A stretch of DNA of 12,567 nucleotides from Colimorpha_A sp045591885 (GCA_045591885.1 JAZNTT010000043.1:1-12567); one strand, 5' to 3'; positions 1 to 7,665 are shown, counted from the first letter of the stretch. Notes: generated from the sequence alone by a model not told the origin. Translations and numbers: made by a program.

Positions 1-505
1 CGAAGACCATGATTCTCTGGTCCTCTTCCTTATCCATACCGTAAGCAAGAGCAGCCGCCGTCGGCTCGTTGATGATTCTCATAACCTCAAGTCCTGCGAT
101 CTTACCTGCGTCCTTGGTTGCCTGTCTCTGCGCGTCGGAGAAGTATGCGGGAACGGTGATTACCGCCTTGTTCACCTTCATTCCGAGGTATGCCTCAGCA
201 TCCGCCTTGAGCTTCTGAAGAACCATTGCGGAGATTTCCTGAGGCGTGTAGGACTTTCCGTCAATAGCTACCTTATAATCGGTACCCATGTGACGCTTGA
301 TGGAAGCTACGGTCTTATCGGGGTTAGTGATAGACTGGCGCTTTGCAACCTGTCCGACTACTCTTTCGCCGGTCTTCGTTACCGCAACGACGGAAGGAGT
401 AGTTCTCGCTCCTTCGGGATTCGGGATAACAATGGGCTCGCCGCCCTCGTAAACTGCTACGCAAGAATTTGTTGTACCAAGGTCAATGCCTATGATCTTT
501 TCCAT
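1..505 (-). CDS. dnaK: Molecular chaperone DnaK (Hsp70), N-terminal part, truncated by the window edge
   Basis: This is the first 168 codons of an Hsp70-type ATP-dependent chaperone, which binds exposed hydrophobic stretches of unfolded proteins in the cytoplasm with DnaJ and GrpE as partners. The start is the ATG at 505, preceded by a strong AGGAGG site. The N-terminus MEKIIGIDLGTTNS carries the phosphate-1 motif of the actin-like ATPase fold. Further on are the family blocks TPSVVA, PAYFSDAQRQATKDAG and RIINEPTAAALAYG, all in the expected order for the nucleotide-binding domain. The reading frame runs off the left edge, so the rest of the ATPase domain and the substrate-binding domain are not visible. 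It lies 26 nt downstream of grpE, and no promoter or terminator lies between them, so it should be the third gene of the CIRCE-controlled heat-shock operon. Confidence 0.97.
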   Translation of the reverse strand, partial: MEKIIGIDLGTTNSCVAVYEGGEPIVIPNPEGARTTPSVVAVTKTGERVVGQVAKRQSITNPDKTVASIKRHMGTDYKVAIDGKSYTPQEISAMVLQKLKADAEAYLGMKVNKAVITVPAYFSDAQRQATKDAGKIAGLEVMRIINEPTAAALAYGMDKEEDQRIMVF

Positions 506-531
506 AATAATTTCCTCCTGAAATGTTCTTA

Positions 532-1071
532 TTAGTTCGCTACCTTTACCATAGCGTATCTTATGATTTTATCGCCTTTTTTATATCCTTTTTGGAGAAC
601 TTCGGCAATAATTTGCTCTCCCAAGGTGTCGTCCTCGCAGTGTAGGACGCCGTTATGGAGATTCGGGTCGAACTCTTCGCCTGCGGCACCGAACTCCTCA
701 ACGCCAAGCTTTGTGAGGATCTCGCCGAATTTATTGAGCGTCATCGTAACGCCCTGCGACAGCTGACTGTCGTCGGCAAATTTGAGCGCCATCTCAAGAC
801 TGTCCTTTATCGGCAGGATCGCGTTAAGCACGTCGGAAACGGCATCACTGTATACGCCTTCTCTTTCCTTCTGTGCGCGCTTGCGGAAATTATCGTACTC
901 TGCAAGCATTCTCGTGTATCGGTCGGTAAGCTCACTGAGTGATGCGTTCAGCTTTTCGTTTTCCTCTGTCAGCTTTTTGACATCTTTTTTGCTTTCCTTT
1001 TTCGGTTTTTCCTCGGTTTTTTCAGCCGTAGTCACCGTTTCTTCGTTTATTTCGTTCTGCTTTTCTTCCAC
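532..1071 (-). CDS. grpE: GrpE nucleotide-exchange factor
   Basis: This 179-residue protein is the cytoplasmic co-chaperone that drives ADP release from DnaK. The first ~40 residues are highly charged (E and K rich). Then comes a long helix expected to dimerise (about residues 40-100, including EYDNFRKRAQKERE), and a C-terminal beta domain with the family signature FDPNLHNGV...GEQIIAEVLQKGY...RYAMVKVAN. Length is usual for the family. The start is a GTG at 1071, supported by an AAAGGA site (1081-1086) nine bases upstream. No better ATG is present in frame. The gene sits 17 nt after hrcA and 26 nt before dnaK, so the three are probably one transcript controlled by HrcA. Confidence 0.96.
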   Translation of the reverse strand: MEEKQNEINEETVTTAEKTEEKPKKESKKDVKKLTEENEKLNASLSELTDRYTRMLAEYDNFRKRAQKEREGVYSDAVSDVLNAILPIKDSLEMALKFADDSQLSQGVTMTLNKFGEILTKLGVEEFGAAGEEFDPNLHNGVLHCEDDTLGEQIIAEVLQKGYKKGDKIIRYAMVKVAN

Positions 1072-1088
1072 GGTTGTCTATCCTTTCG

Positions 1089-2171
1089 CTATTTTTCATC
1101 CTCGCCGAACGCCTCGGGAAGTGAAAGCGAGCTGTTCAGCATAAGGGAAATATTTTGCGCTATATATTCGACGGTCGATATGACCTTTGAATAATCCATT
1201 CTTCGAGGGCCTATAATTCCGATCGCGCCGACGACCTTTCCGCCCGACTTTATCTTCTGGAATACCATCGTCGAGTTTTTCATTTCTTCGAGGATATTTT
1301 CAGAGCCGATAAGCACCTGCGGTCCGTCCTCGTCGAGGTCGCTGTCAGACACGAGCTTCAGAATATCGCGCTTTTCTTCAAGCACGCCGAGAAGCTCCTT
1401 GAACTCTCTTGCGTCGCTGAATTCGGGATATTCGAGCAGGTGATTTACGCCTGCCATCTTAAGGTCTCCGCCCTCCGGCTCACCGAGAGTTTCACAAACG
1501 GTCTTAATGACCGAGGATATCAATCCCTCGCCCTCGCCGAAGCTTCTTTCAATCTCCATGACGAGCGAGACTGTGATTTCGTCCACGCGCTTATTTGCAA
1601 TCCTTGCGTTCAGCTCGTTTTCGAGCCGAGATAGCGTTTCTTCGTTTATCTCCTCGTCGGAGGATATCTGACGGGTCTTTATATTACCCGTTCCGTCGAT
1701 CATGACGAGCATAAAGAGCTGCTTATCGAGAAGCACTGTTTTGAACTTCGTGATGACCGCTGTGCTCTGCTTCGGCTTGATCGCTATCGAGGTATAATTC
1801 GTAAGTCCTGCCGCGAGCCGCGTTGCGCTTTCGAGCAGTCTGTCTATTTCTGCCAGACGGCTTTTTGCGAGAGCATTCATTCTCGCAAGCTCGTTTTGCG
1901 ACATACGGTACTTCTGCATAAGGGAATTTACATAAAAACGGTAGCCGCTTTCCGACGGAACTCTGCCCGCCGAGGTATACGGCTGCTCGAGATAGCCGAG
2001 CGATTCAAGCTCCGCCATTTCGTTACGGATAGTAGCAGACGAAAGGGCGATCTGCTTATTTTGAGTAAGGTATTTTGAGCCGACCGGCTCGCCTTCTTTG
2101 ACGTGAGCTTCGATTATCGCCTTTAAAATCAGCTTTTTTCTTTCGTTAAGCTCGGAACCGCCGCCTTGCAC
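1089..2171 (-). CDS. hrcA: Heat-inducible transcription repressor HrcA
   Basis: HrcA represses class I heat-shock genes by binding CIRCE operators, and its activity depends on the GroE chaperonin in studied bacteria. The protein is 360 residues, slightly longer than the usual ~340-350. Residues about 8-75 form the winged-helix DNA-binding part, with the diagnostic block SSATIRNEMAELESLGYLEQ followed by PYTSAGRVPSESGYRFYV. The remainder matches the GAF-like HrcA domain, with a recognisable GAIGIIGPRRMDYSKVIS block near the C-terminus. The likely start is a GTG at 2171 with a purine-rich AAAGGGAG stretch upstream. A perfect CIRCE palindrome and a consensus promoter lie immediately upstream, so the gene appears autoregulated as the first gene of hrcA-grpE-dnaK. 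I am sure of the family and slightly less sure of the exact start codon. Confidence 0.96.
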   Translation of the reverse strand: MQGGGSELNERKKLILKAIIEAHVKEGEPVGSKYLTQNKQIALSSATIRNEMAELESLGYLEQPYTSAGRVPSESGYRFYVNSLMQKYRMSQNELARMNALAKSRLAEIDRLLESATRLAAGLTNYTSIAIKPKQSTAVITKFKTVLLDKQLFMLVMIDGTGNIKTRQISSDEEINEETLSRLENELNARIANKRVDEITVSLVMEIERSFGEGEGLISSVIKTVCETLGEPEGGDLKMAGVNHLLEYPEFSDAREFKELLGVLEEKRDILKLVSDSDLDEDGPQVLIGSENILEEMKNSTMVFQKIKSGGKVVGAIGIIGPRRMDYSKVISTVEYIAQNISLMLNSSLSLPEAFGEDEK

Positions 2172-2203
2172 CCTTTCTCACTCCCTTTCCGCAATTTGGC
2201 ATT

Positions 2204-2230
2204 TTAGCACTCAAGGTGTTCGAGTGCTAA
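2204..2230 (-). promoter_or_regulatory. CIRCE operator (HrcA binding site)
   Basis: TTAGCACTC, a 9-base spacer, then GAGTGCTAA: a perfect match to the CIRCE consensus with both 9-nt arms intact (2204-2212 and 2222-2230). It begins directly after the predicted transcription start of the hrcA promoter, where bound HrcA would block initiation or escape. It lies about 33 nt ahead of the hrcA start codon, so the same palindrome would also sit in the mRNA leader. Confidence 0.97.
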
Positions 2231-2240
2231 CCACGGTTAT

Positions 2241-2269
2241 AATATACCATTATTCTTCCCATCTGTCAA
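2241..2269 (-). promoter_or_regulatory. Sigma-A-type promoter of hrcA-grpE-dnaK
   Basis: On the minus strand a perfect -35 box TTGACA (2264-2269) is followed by a 17-base spacer and a -10 box TATATT (2241-2246). The predicted start falls near 2234, just before the CIRCE element. No second promoter is visible between here and dnaK. Confidence 0.88.
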
Positions 2270-2423
2270 GAACGATTTTTGTTTTTTCTGTTAATAATTT
2301 GTGAAGTTAGGAGAATGTCCAAGGACCGCCCGTTGGCATTATGAGCGAAGCGAAGCTGAGTCGTGCCAAAAAGCGACAAATGTGAATAATACCATGAATG
2401 TCCCTTGATGAGTTTGGGCGCAA
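2270..2423. other. Gene-free spacer upstream of the hrcA promoter
   Basis: I see no credible gene here. It holds a 6-bp inverted repeat (TTGGCA at 2333-2338, TGCCAA at 2364-2369) around a GCGAAGCGAAGC-like tract that resembles pieces of the repeat mosaic at 6405-6850. It also holds a short palindrome GTCCAAGGAC (2317-2326) and a 13-base AT-rich string that recurs at 4314-4326. It may be a decayed repeat fragment; nothing stronger can be supported. Confidence 0.4.
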
Positions 2424-2453
2424 AAAAACACCGCGTTTTCACGCGGTGTTTTT
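2424..2453 (-). terminator. Intrinsic terminator after the secreted-protein pair
   Basis: A 13-bp stem (AAAAACACCGCGT pairing with ACGCGGTGTTTTT) closes a 4-base loop. Seven consecutive A on the plus strand give a T-tract in the minus-strand transcript. It begins 14 nt after the stop codon of the 2467-3285 gene. T-runs on both sides mean it could also work in the plus direction. Confidence 0.9.
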
Positions 2454-2466
2454 GTATTTTTGTTAA

Positions 2467-3285
2467 TTATTTTTTCTTCTTGGAAACGATAACAACACCA
2501 GTTACTGCAAGCGCGAGAACGACTACAGTAATAACGACTATCGTGGGAACAAATTTGTTAGAGGTATTGGAGCCACCCGAACTGGAGCCGGTTTCGGTAC
2601 CGACGTTAGCGCCGGTGTCGGTGCCAACGTTAGTGCTGGTGTCAGCAACATTACGAGTTACTTCAAATGAGACAATACCCACGGACAGATCGCCAGGAAA
2701 TTTGGAATTATTAGTAAGGTTTTCTGTGCGCGCCGCAACGACAAGAAGAAGCTGCTCGCCTTTTTTCAGCTCGACATTTTCAGCAAAAAGATCGCATGCG
2801 GCTCTCGTGAAATAACCATTGTCGCCCAAAGGTCTTTCGGCAACAACAACATCGTTTGCCTCAAGATAGACAGCGATCCAACCTTGACGGCCCTTCGCGA
2901 CAAGTGCGTTTGCGGTGTAGGTGCCGTCTTCGGGAGCAGTAAATACTATCGCAGACGCATAAGTACCATCAGCAACAGGCACAATATAGAATTTAAGGTC
3001 TTCGGCAACGCTTTCAGGAATTGCGTCAGTATTTCCTTTTATAGCAGCGACGACATCAGTTCCAGCTATTTTGTGGGTATCGTCTACAGCCGTGGGGTCA
3101 ACCGCGCAAATCTCGCCGTCAGACATTCTTATTGCGCCGATGGAGAAAGGACCATCAACCGTTTTACCGATATCGAGATCACAAACGTATTTATTTCCCG
3201 CAGTTGCAGCCGCAGAAGGAATGCAGAGAGCAAACAAAAGTGCTGCTGCAGCAATAGTTGAAATGATAATTTTTACGAGTTTCAT
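2467..3285 (-). CDS. Secreted, C-terminally membrane-anchored protein of unknown function (paralog 1)
   Basis: I do not recognise a named family. The 272-residue protein has an N-terminal signal peptide (MKLVKIIIST, then a hydrophobic run, cleavage likely near residue 28). An extracellular region of about 150 residues follows, with blocks such as SAIVFTAPEDGTY and ELKKGEQLLLVV that recall bacterial beta-sandwich or pre-peptidase-C-like modules (resemblance only). After it come a Thr/Gly/Asn-rich linker, a hydrophobic helix (about 246-267) and a KKKK tail. The linker contains two copies of a 24-bp unit (2596-2619, 2620-2643) encoding octapeptides of the NVGTDTGA type. It is a close paralog of the gene at 3375-4217, sharing blocks DIGKTVDGPFSI and SDGEICAVDPTAVD. 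Unlike that paralog it has no NPxT motif before the last helix. Start is the ATG at 3285 with an AGGAGGT site. Expected location is the outer face of the cytoplasmic membrane. Confidence 0.85.
   Translation of the reverse strand: MKLVKIIISTIAAAALLFALCIPSAAATAGNKYVCDLDIGKTVDGPFSIGAIRMSDGEICAVDPTAVDDTHKIAGTDVVAAIKGNTDAIPESVAEDLKFYIVPVADGTYASAIVFTAPEDGTYTANALVAKGRQGWIAVYLEANDVVVAERPLGDNGYFTRAACDLFAENVELKKGEQLLLVVAARTENLTNNSKFPGDLSVGIVSFEVTRNVADTSTNVGTDTGANVGTETGSSSGGSNTSNKFVPTIVVITVVVLALAVTGVVIVSKKKK
2596..2643 (-). repeat. Two tandem 24-bp units in the linker of paralog 1
   Basis: The 24-base units at 2596-2619 and 2620-2643 differ at only a few positions and encode successive octapeptides rich in Thr, Gly, Asn and Asp. 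They form the flexible stalk between the extracellular domain and the membrane helix, the same place occupied by the hexamer array in the neighbouring paralog. Confidence 0.75.
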
Positions 3286-3305
3286 AAGATACCTCCTATT
3301 GATTT

Positions 3306-3328
3306 TTATAAGCTTTACTTGCTTATAA
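3306..3328 (-). promoter_or_regulatory. 5'-leader hairpin of paralog 1
   Basis: A perfect 8-bp stem (TTATAAGC with GCTTATAA) encloses a 7-base loop. It lies at the predicted 5' end of the mRNA, about 20 nt ahead of the AGGAGGT site. The corresponding place upstream of the paralog at 3375-4217 has a hairpin with the same inner stem and loop size. It could be a 5' stabilising stem-loop or an operator overlapping the transcription start. Confidence 0.6.
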
Positions 3329-3332
3329 TTCA

Positions 3333-3338
3333 GTTATA
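3333..3338 (-). promoter_or_regulatory. Probable -10 box of paralog 1 (weak promoter)
   Basis: TATAAC on the minus strand aligns with the TATAAT of the upstream paralog, within a shared TTATACAATAA block on the plus strand. At the matching -35 distance (17-base spacer) the sequence is ACAATT, a poor fit. Promoter activity may therefore be weak or depend on an activator. There is no terminator between the two paralogs, so read-through from the stronger upstream promoter can also transcribe this gene. Confidence 0.5.
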
Positions 3339-3369
3339 CAATAAATTAGAAAACAAATTGTCTTCTTAA

Positions 3370-4217
<848 letters not shown>

Positions 4218-4238
4218 AAGATACCTCCAATAAATTTT

Positions 4239-4258
4239 GCCAAGCTATGCTTGCTTGT
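4239..4258 (-). promoter_or_regulatory. 5'-leader hairpin of paralog 2
   Basis: CAAGC and GCTTG pair around a 7-base loop, with a weaker extension through a bulge on the outer side. The hairpin starts at the predicted transcription start of this gene. Compared with the leader of paralog 1, one stem pair has changed on both sides (U-A to C-G), while the inner AAGC/GCTT pairs and loop length are kept. Confidence 0.5.
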
Positions 4259-4264
4259 GGTTTA

Positions 4265-4293
4265 ATTATACAATAATAAATAGAAAAAGTCAA
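4265..4293 (-). promoter_or_regulatory. Sigma-A-type promoter of the secreted-protein pair
   Basis: On the minus strand, TTGACT (4288-4293), a 17-base spacer, and a consensus TATAAT (4265-4270). The predicted start is near 4258. The leader to the ATG at 4217 is about 40 nt and contains the hairpin and the ribosome binding site. Confidence 0.88.
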
Positions 4294-4476
4294 TAGTTTT
4301 TTAGATTTTTTTGAATAATTTGTGAATCTATTTTTTTGCCCGCAGCTCGCTCCTCTTGACACCGTAGCACAACCCTTTTCAGATAAAAGACGGACAAGCG
4401 CTCCGCATCCCACGCCTCATCCAAATTCAGACTTTTCCCAAGAGAAAACAAAACGGTGTTCTCGTTCTTTAACGCA

Positions 4477-4504
4477 AAAAGGGAACCCCGAGGGATTCCC
4501 TTTT
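4477..4504 (-). terminator. Intrinsic terminator of the transketolase operon
   Basis: AAAAGGGAA (4477-4485) pairs with TTCCCTTTT (4496-4504), and inner C and G runs can extend the stem. The hairpin ends in a T-tract in the minus-strand transcript. It starts 6 nt after the stop codon at 4511. The remaining spacer (4305-4475) towards the next promoter shows no gene. Confidence 0.88.
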
Positions 4505-4510
4505 GACTGA

Positions 4511-5449
4511 TTATTTAAGAGCGACTGCTTTCTTCGCGTTCGCCGCGATGTTAGCAGGAGTAAGTCCGTACATTTCAAGAAGGGGCGGAACCTTGCCGGA
4601 GCGGCCGAAGGTGTCGTTTACACCTACGCGTACTACCGGTACGGGAGCGTTTCCACATACAGCCTCGCAAACTGCCGAGCCGAGACCGCCGATGATGTTA
4701 TGCTCCTCAGCGGTAACGATAGCGCCTGTTTCCTTAGCCGCCTTAATTACAAGCTCGGTATCGAGAGGCTTTATGGTGTGAATATTGATTACTCTCGCAT
4801 CGATTCCCTCTGCCTTAAGAAGCTCCTTTGCTTCAAGAGCCATAGCGACCATGATACCGGTTGCTATAATGGTAACGTCCTTACCGTCAGCAAGCGTTAC
4901 ACCCTTGCCGATCTCAAACTTATAGTCCTCGCCGTTGATTACCGGAACAGCGTAACGACCGAAGCGGAGGTAGCAGGGGCCGTCGAAATTGATAGCCGCC
5001 TCAACTGCCGCACGCGCCTCAACGCCGTCGCAGGGGTTGATGATCGTCATGCCGGGAATGGTACGCATTGTACCGATATCTTCGAGGCACTGATGGGTCG
5101 CGCCGTCCTCACCTACAGTGATACCTGCGTGAGTTGCGCCGATCTTTACGTTAAGATGAGGATAACCGATTGCGTTTCTGATCTGCTCGAACGCTCTGCC
5201 TGCCGCGAACATTGCGAAGGTGCTGACAAACGGAACCATGCCCGTTGTAGAAAGTCCTGCCGCAACTGCGACCATATTGCCCTCAGCGATTCCGCAGTCG
5301 AAAAATCTTTCGGGGAACGCTTTTTTGAACTTGACGGTTTTAGTTGCCTCTGCAAGGTCTGCATCGAGGACAACGAGGTTATCGTATTTTGCTCCGAATT
5401 CTACAAGCGCGTTGCCGTAGGATTCTCTTGTTGCTATCTTATCTGCCAT
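4511..5449 (-). CDS. Transketolase, C-terminal subunit
   Basis: This 312-residue protein supplies the pyrimidine-binding and C-terminal domains of a split transketolase, which moves two-carbon ketol units between sugar phosphates in the cytoplasm using thiamine diphosphate and a divalent metal. Visible features are LDADL near residue 28-32, and GIAEGN (53-58), whose Glu56 corresponds to the residue that activates the thiamine cofactor. HAGITVGEDGATHQ (107-120), with its conserved histidines, and a C-terminal domain with VGVNDTFGRSG are also present. I chose the ATG at 5449 (MADKIATRE) because an AGGAGG site lies 8 nt upstream; an in-frame ATG at 5485 lies inside the preceding gene without such a site. 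The gene follows the N-terminal subunit by 13 nt, with the ribosome binding site overlapping that gene's stop codon. A terminator follows immediately. It is distinguished from DXP synthase by the split format and partner. Confidence 0.95.
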   Translation of the reverse strand: MADKIATRESYGNALVEFGAKYDNLVVLDADLAEATKTVKFKKAFPERFFDCGIAEGNMVAVAAGLSTTGMVPFVSTFAMFAAGRAFEQIRNAIGYPHLNVKIGATHAGITVGEDGATHQCLEDIGTMRTIPGMTIINPCDGVEARAAVEAAINFDGPCYLRFGRYAVPVINGEDYKFEIGKGVTLADGKDVTIIATGIMVAMALEAKELLKAEGIDARVINIHTIKPLDTELVIKAAKETGAIVTAEEHNIIGGLGSAVCEAVCGNAPVPVVRVGVNDTFGRSGKVPPLLEMYGLTPANIAANAKKAVALK

Positions 5450-5462
5450 TTTCGTTTCCTCC

Positions 5463-6299
5463 TCAAATAGCCTTGATGTAGGCATTGATCTCGTTCACTG
5501 CCTGCTCGTACTGCTCTGCGTTGGGAGCGGCGCCGTGCCACTTGACGTTGTTTTCCATAAAGGAAACGCCCTTGCCCTTGACGCACTTTGCGATGATTGC
5601 GGTGGGCTTACCCTCGCAAGCGTGAGCCGCTTTGACAGCCGCGTCGATCTCGTCAAAGTTATGACCGTCGATCACGATGACGTTCCAATTGAACGCCTCG
5701 AACTTCTTATCGATAGGAGTCGGGTCAACGACCTCGGTTACGGGTCCGTCGATCTGAAGACCGTTGAAGTCAACGAAGATGCAGAGGTTATCGAGCTTCT
5801 TATGAGCTGCGAACATTGCCGCTTCCCAAACCTGTCCCTCTTCGCACTCACCGTCGCCGAGAATAGCGTAGGTATAGTAGTTCTTATTTCTGATCTTTGC
5901 AGAAAGCGCCATTCCGCAAGCAGCGGAAATTCCGAGTCCGAGCGAGCCGGATGTCATATCGACACCGGGAGTGTGCTTCATATCGGGGTGACCCTGAAGG
6001 TAGCTGTCTGCCTGACGAAGGGTCTTGAGGTCTTCTCTCGGGATGAAGCCCTTGAGTGCAAGCGCCGCATAGAGACCGGGTGCGGTATGACCCTTGGAAA
6101 GGACGAGACGGTCACGGTCGTCCCACTTGGGGTTGTTTACGTCCACGTTCATTGCCTCGAAATAGAGGTATGCGAGAATGTCGGAGATCGAGAGCGATCC
6201 GCCCGGATGTCCTGATGCTGCGTTGAACACGCCTTCAAGTGCGCCGAGCTTTATTTCTGCACTTTTGAGCTTCAGTTCTTTTATTTTGTTCTGATCCAT
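5463..6299 (-). CDS. Transketolase, N-terminal subunit
   Basis: This 278-residue protein is the thiamine-diphosphate-binding half of transketolase. Family landmarks appear in order: SGHPGGSLS (29-37), SKGHTAPGLYAAL (68-80), GHPD (103-106), GSLGLG (118-123) and the cofactor motif GDGE (148-151) with Asn179 about 30 residues later, which together bind the metal and diphosphate. Length is normal for the stand-alone N-terminal subunit found in many anaerobic Firmicutes. The start is the ATG at 6299 with a TGGAGG site. It is first in a two-gene operon with its own consensus promoter and a ~33-nt leader. The complex links glycolytic intermediates with pentose phosphates, which supplies pentoses without an oxidative branch in such organisms (general knowledge, not shown here). 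Confidence 0.96.
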   Translation of the reverse strand: MDQNKIKELKLKSAEIKLGALEGVFNAASGHPGGSLSISDILAYLYFEAMNVDVNNPKWDDRDRLVLSKGHTAPGLYAALALKGFIPREDLKTLRQADSYLQGHPDMKHTPGVDMTSGSLGLGISAACGMALSAKIRNKNYYTYAILGDGECEEGQVWEAAMFAAHKKLDNLCIFVDFNGLQIDGPVTEVVDPTPIDKKFEAFNWNVIVIDGHNFDEIDAAVKAAHACEGKPTAIIAKCVKGKGVSFMENNVKWHGAAPNAEQYEQAVNEINAYIKAI

Positions 6300-6338
6300 T
6301 GAATTGCCTCCATTAGAGTAAATTTTACATACGGTAAT

Positions 6339-6367
6339 ATTGTAACTCTTTTCTTTTGATTTGTCAA
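6339..6367 (-). promoter_or_regulatory. Sigma-A-type promoter of the transketolase operon
   Basis: A perfect -35 TTGACA (6362-6367), a 17-base spacer and -10 TACAAT (6339-6344) on the minus strand. The predicted start is near 6332. The short leader leaves no room for a riboswitch. Confidence 0.9.
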
Positions 6368-6404
6368 GGTGATTTAGAGTTAATTAGGATTATATTGAGC
6401 GTCA

Positions 6405-6850
6405 CCTTACCTTCTCCAGCGGGAGAAGGTGTCGGCGAAGCCGACGGATGAGGTGTTACATAGGTTGTGTATTTTTTTACTAACTTTTCTTGTTTGTGCA
6501 AGAAAAGTTACAAAAGAAGCACACCAAGGGGCAAACCGCTTGAATTTTGCCTTCGCAAAATTCTACGCACGTTTTCCCCTTTGGAATCCCTTTTCGCTCG
6601 CCCGCGTCATTCTGAGCGGAGTCCCGCCGAGATTCCGCTCCGTTACACTTCGCGCGGCTTCGCCGTTCGATTTCGCTTCGCTTCACTCAGAATGACACGG
6701 CGGGACGCAGTCGAACCCGCAGGGCGCCGTAGCGCAAGCGCGGCGGAATCTCGGGCGAAGCTTCGCCACGTTTTCGTAGGGCGGGGGCTTGCTCGGAACC
6801 CCCAAAGCTCATTTCATTCGCTTCGGGGAACCCCACGCGCTCCCGCCGCA
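6405..6850. repeat. Gene-free mosaic of hairpins and long inverted repeats
   Basis: About 450 bases without a credible gene. It contains, in order, a 9-bp hairpin (6409-6430), a 6-bp hairpin GTCGGC-GAA-GCCGAC (6431-6445), a 12-bp hairpin (6481-6510) and a 9-bp hairpin with a CTTC loop (6542-6563). Three longer inverted pairs follow: GTCATTCTGAG (6606-6616) with CTCAGAATGAC (6686-6696), GTCCCGCCG (6621-6629) with CGGCGGGAC (6698-6706), and CCGAGATTCCGC (6627-6638) with its complement (6743-6754). Base composition is more GC-rich than the flanks. From general experience, GTCATTCTGAG...CTCAGAATGAC palindromes are typical of dispersed intergenic repeats in many bacteria, so this is probably one or more MITE- or REP-like elements rather than a unique regulatory region. 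No transposase is present. Confidence 0.7.
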
Positions 6851-6851
6851 A

Positions 6852-6879
6852 AAAAGGAACGGAGAAATCCGTTCCTTTT
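6852..6879 (-). terminator. Intrinsic terminator of the membrane-protein gene
   Basis: A perfect 12-bp stem, AAAAGGAACGGA with TCCGTTCCTTTT, around a GAAA loop (TTTC in the transcript), with T-rich sequence following in the minus-strand transcript. It lies 16 nt after the stop codon at 6896. Confidence 0.92.
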
Positions 6880-6895
6880 CATCATCGTTTACCGA

Positions 6896-7549
6896 TTATT
6901 GCATTACTCTTTCGGGTTCACGTTCCGAAGACATATTGAACGCCGCGTAAAGGATCAGTGCCGTATAGAAAAGAATCGGGGCAAGCACGTTCAAATATTC
7001 AACGGCTCTATAATTATATCCGATCCTGTTAGTGTATTCCACCATTCCTGCCGCATAGAGCAAAGTTTCAAGACAACAAAGTGCCGAGGTTACCGTTAGT
7101 AAGATCTTGCCTGCACGGCCACCTTTGATCAGGAAGAAAATTGAAATAATTATCAGCGGATGTGCTATGCCTGCGATAAAATAAGACCATTCACGCACAC
7201 TTAATAACGGGATTTTACCTTCGATAAGTACATTCAAGGTCTGATAACAAAAGTTGTAAGAGCCGGTAACCCACGATACACCCAAGCCAAAAGAAGTTGA
7301 ACCAAAGCCAATTCCCAACATCGCAAATACAACATACGGCGTTGGCGAATGAACCTTGTACATCGAAAGTAAATATATGCCGAGCAACAAAATCGGCAAA
7401 ATTCCCAATATCTTGTAACCGTGAACCGCAAACACAAAGTTTTTGGCAAATGCAAAGTGAAGAATCAAGTGAAGCGCGACATAAGATAAAATCAGTATTG
7501 CAATCGGTATTCTCGCCCTTACGCCGGGGACCTTTTTGATTTCGTTCAT
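6896..7549 (-). CDS. Six-helix integral membrane protein of unknown function
   Basis: I do not recognise this 217-residue protein. Hydrophobic segments are visible at about 14-35, 38-62, 70-94, 124-143, 147-168 and 184-206, giving six predicted transmembrane helices. Short charged ends (MNEIKK at the N-terminus, SSEREPERVMQ at the C-terminus) probably lie in the cytoplasm. There is no signal peptide, no catalytic-looking motif, and no transporter signature that I can name. The loop between helices 3 and 4 contains aromatic residues and one cysteine (SYNFCYQT). The start is the ATG at 7549 with a GGAGGAG site. It has its own consensus promoter upstream and a strong terminator downstream, so it is a single-gene transcription unit, and context gives no clue to its job. 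The codon pattern and strong ribosome binding site make it a real gene. Confidence 0.82.
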   Translation of the reverse strand: MNEIKKVPGVRARIPIAILILSYVALHLILHFAFAKNFVFAVHGYKILGILPILLLGIYLLSMYKVHSPTPYVVFAMLGIGFGSTSFGLGVSWVTGSYNFCYQTLNVLIEGKIPLLSVREWSYFIAGIAHPLIIISIFFLIKGGRAGKILLTVTSALCCLETLLYAAGMVEYTNRIGYNYRAVEYLNVLAPILFYTALILYAAFNMSSEREPERVMQ

Positions 7550-7602
7550 TTTTACTCCTCCGTTTTTTGATTTAGGTCATTGATCTGATATACCCTGTAA
7601 AT

Positions 7603-7631
7603 ATTTTACCATATACACTAATAGTTGTCAA
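7603..7631 (-). promoter_or_regulatory. Sigma-A-type promoter of the membrane-protein gene
   Basis: A perfect TTGACA (7626-7631), a 17-base spacer and TAAAAT (7603-7608) on the minus strand. Its -35 box begins 9 bases after the terminator stem of the upstream RNA gene, so the two units are tightly packed but separately transcribed. The 5' leader is about 45 nt. Confidence 0.88.
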
Positions 7632-7640
7632 CAAAAAACA

Positions 7641-7665
7641 AACTCAGAGGAGATTCCTCTGAGTT
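7641..7665 (-). terminator. Intrinsic terminator of the structured RNA
   Basis: A perfect 11-bp stem, AACTCAGAGGA with TCCTCTGAGTT, and a 3-base loop, followed in the minus-strand transcript by a T-rich tract (TTTGTTTTTTG, overlapping the stem end). No protein gene ends just before it: the nearest upstream stop codon is over 200 nt away. It therefore most likely defines the 3' end of a non-coding RNA. Confidence 0.92.

Noticed and set aside
2270..2423. A possible regulatory RNA or gene remnant upstream of hrcA
   Set aside because: Only short inverted repeats are present, with no promoter, terminator in the right orientation, or protein-like frame to support it.
3222..3285. Lipoprotein signal in the paralog signal peptides
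   Set aside because: The cysteine is preceded by Leu (FALC), whereas a lipobox needs a small residue at that position, and an ordinary signal-peptidase site follows.
4356..4384. A plus-strand TTGACA that could be a promoter
   Set aside because: The matching -10 position is poor (TCAGAT) and no plus-strand gene follows.
5450..5485. An upstream in-frame ATG (5485) for the transketolase C-terminal subunit
   Set aside because: It lies inside the preceding subunit gene without a ribosome binding site, while the ATG at 5449 has a perfect AGGAGG at good spacing and begins where family members begin.
6467..7099. A 210-codon plus-strand frame across the repeat mosaic and the membrane-protein gene
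   Set aside because: Its sequence is Arg- and Ser-rich low-quality translation of inverted repeats, crosses a terminator, and overlaps a convincing minus-strand gene.
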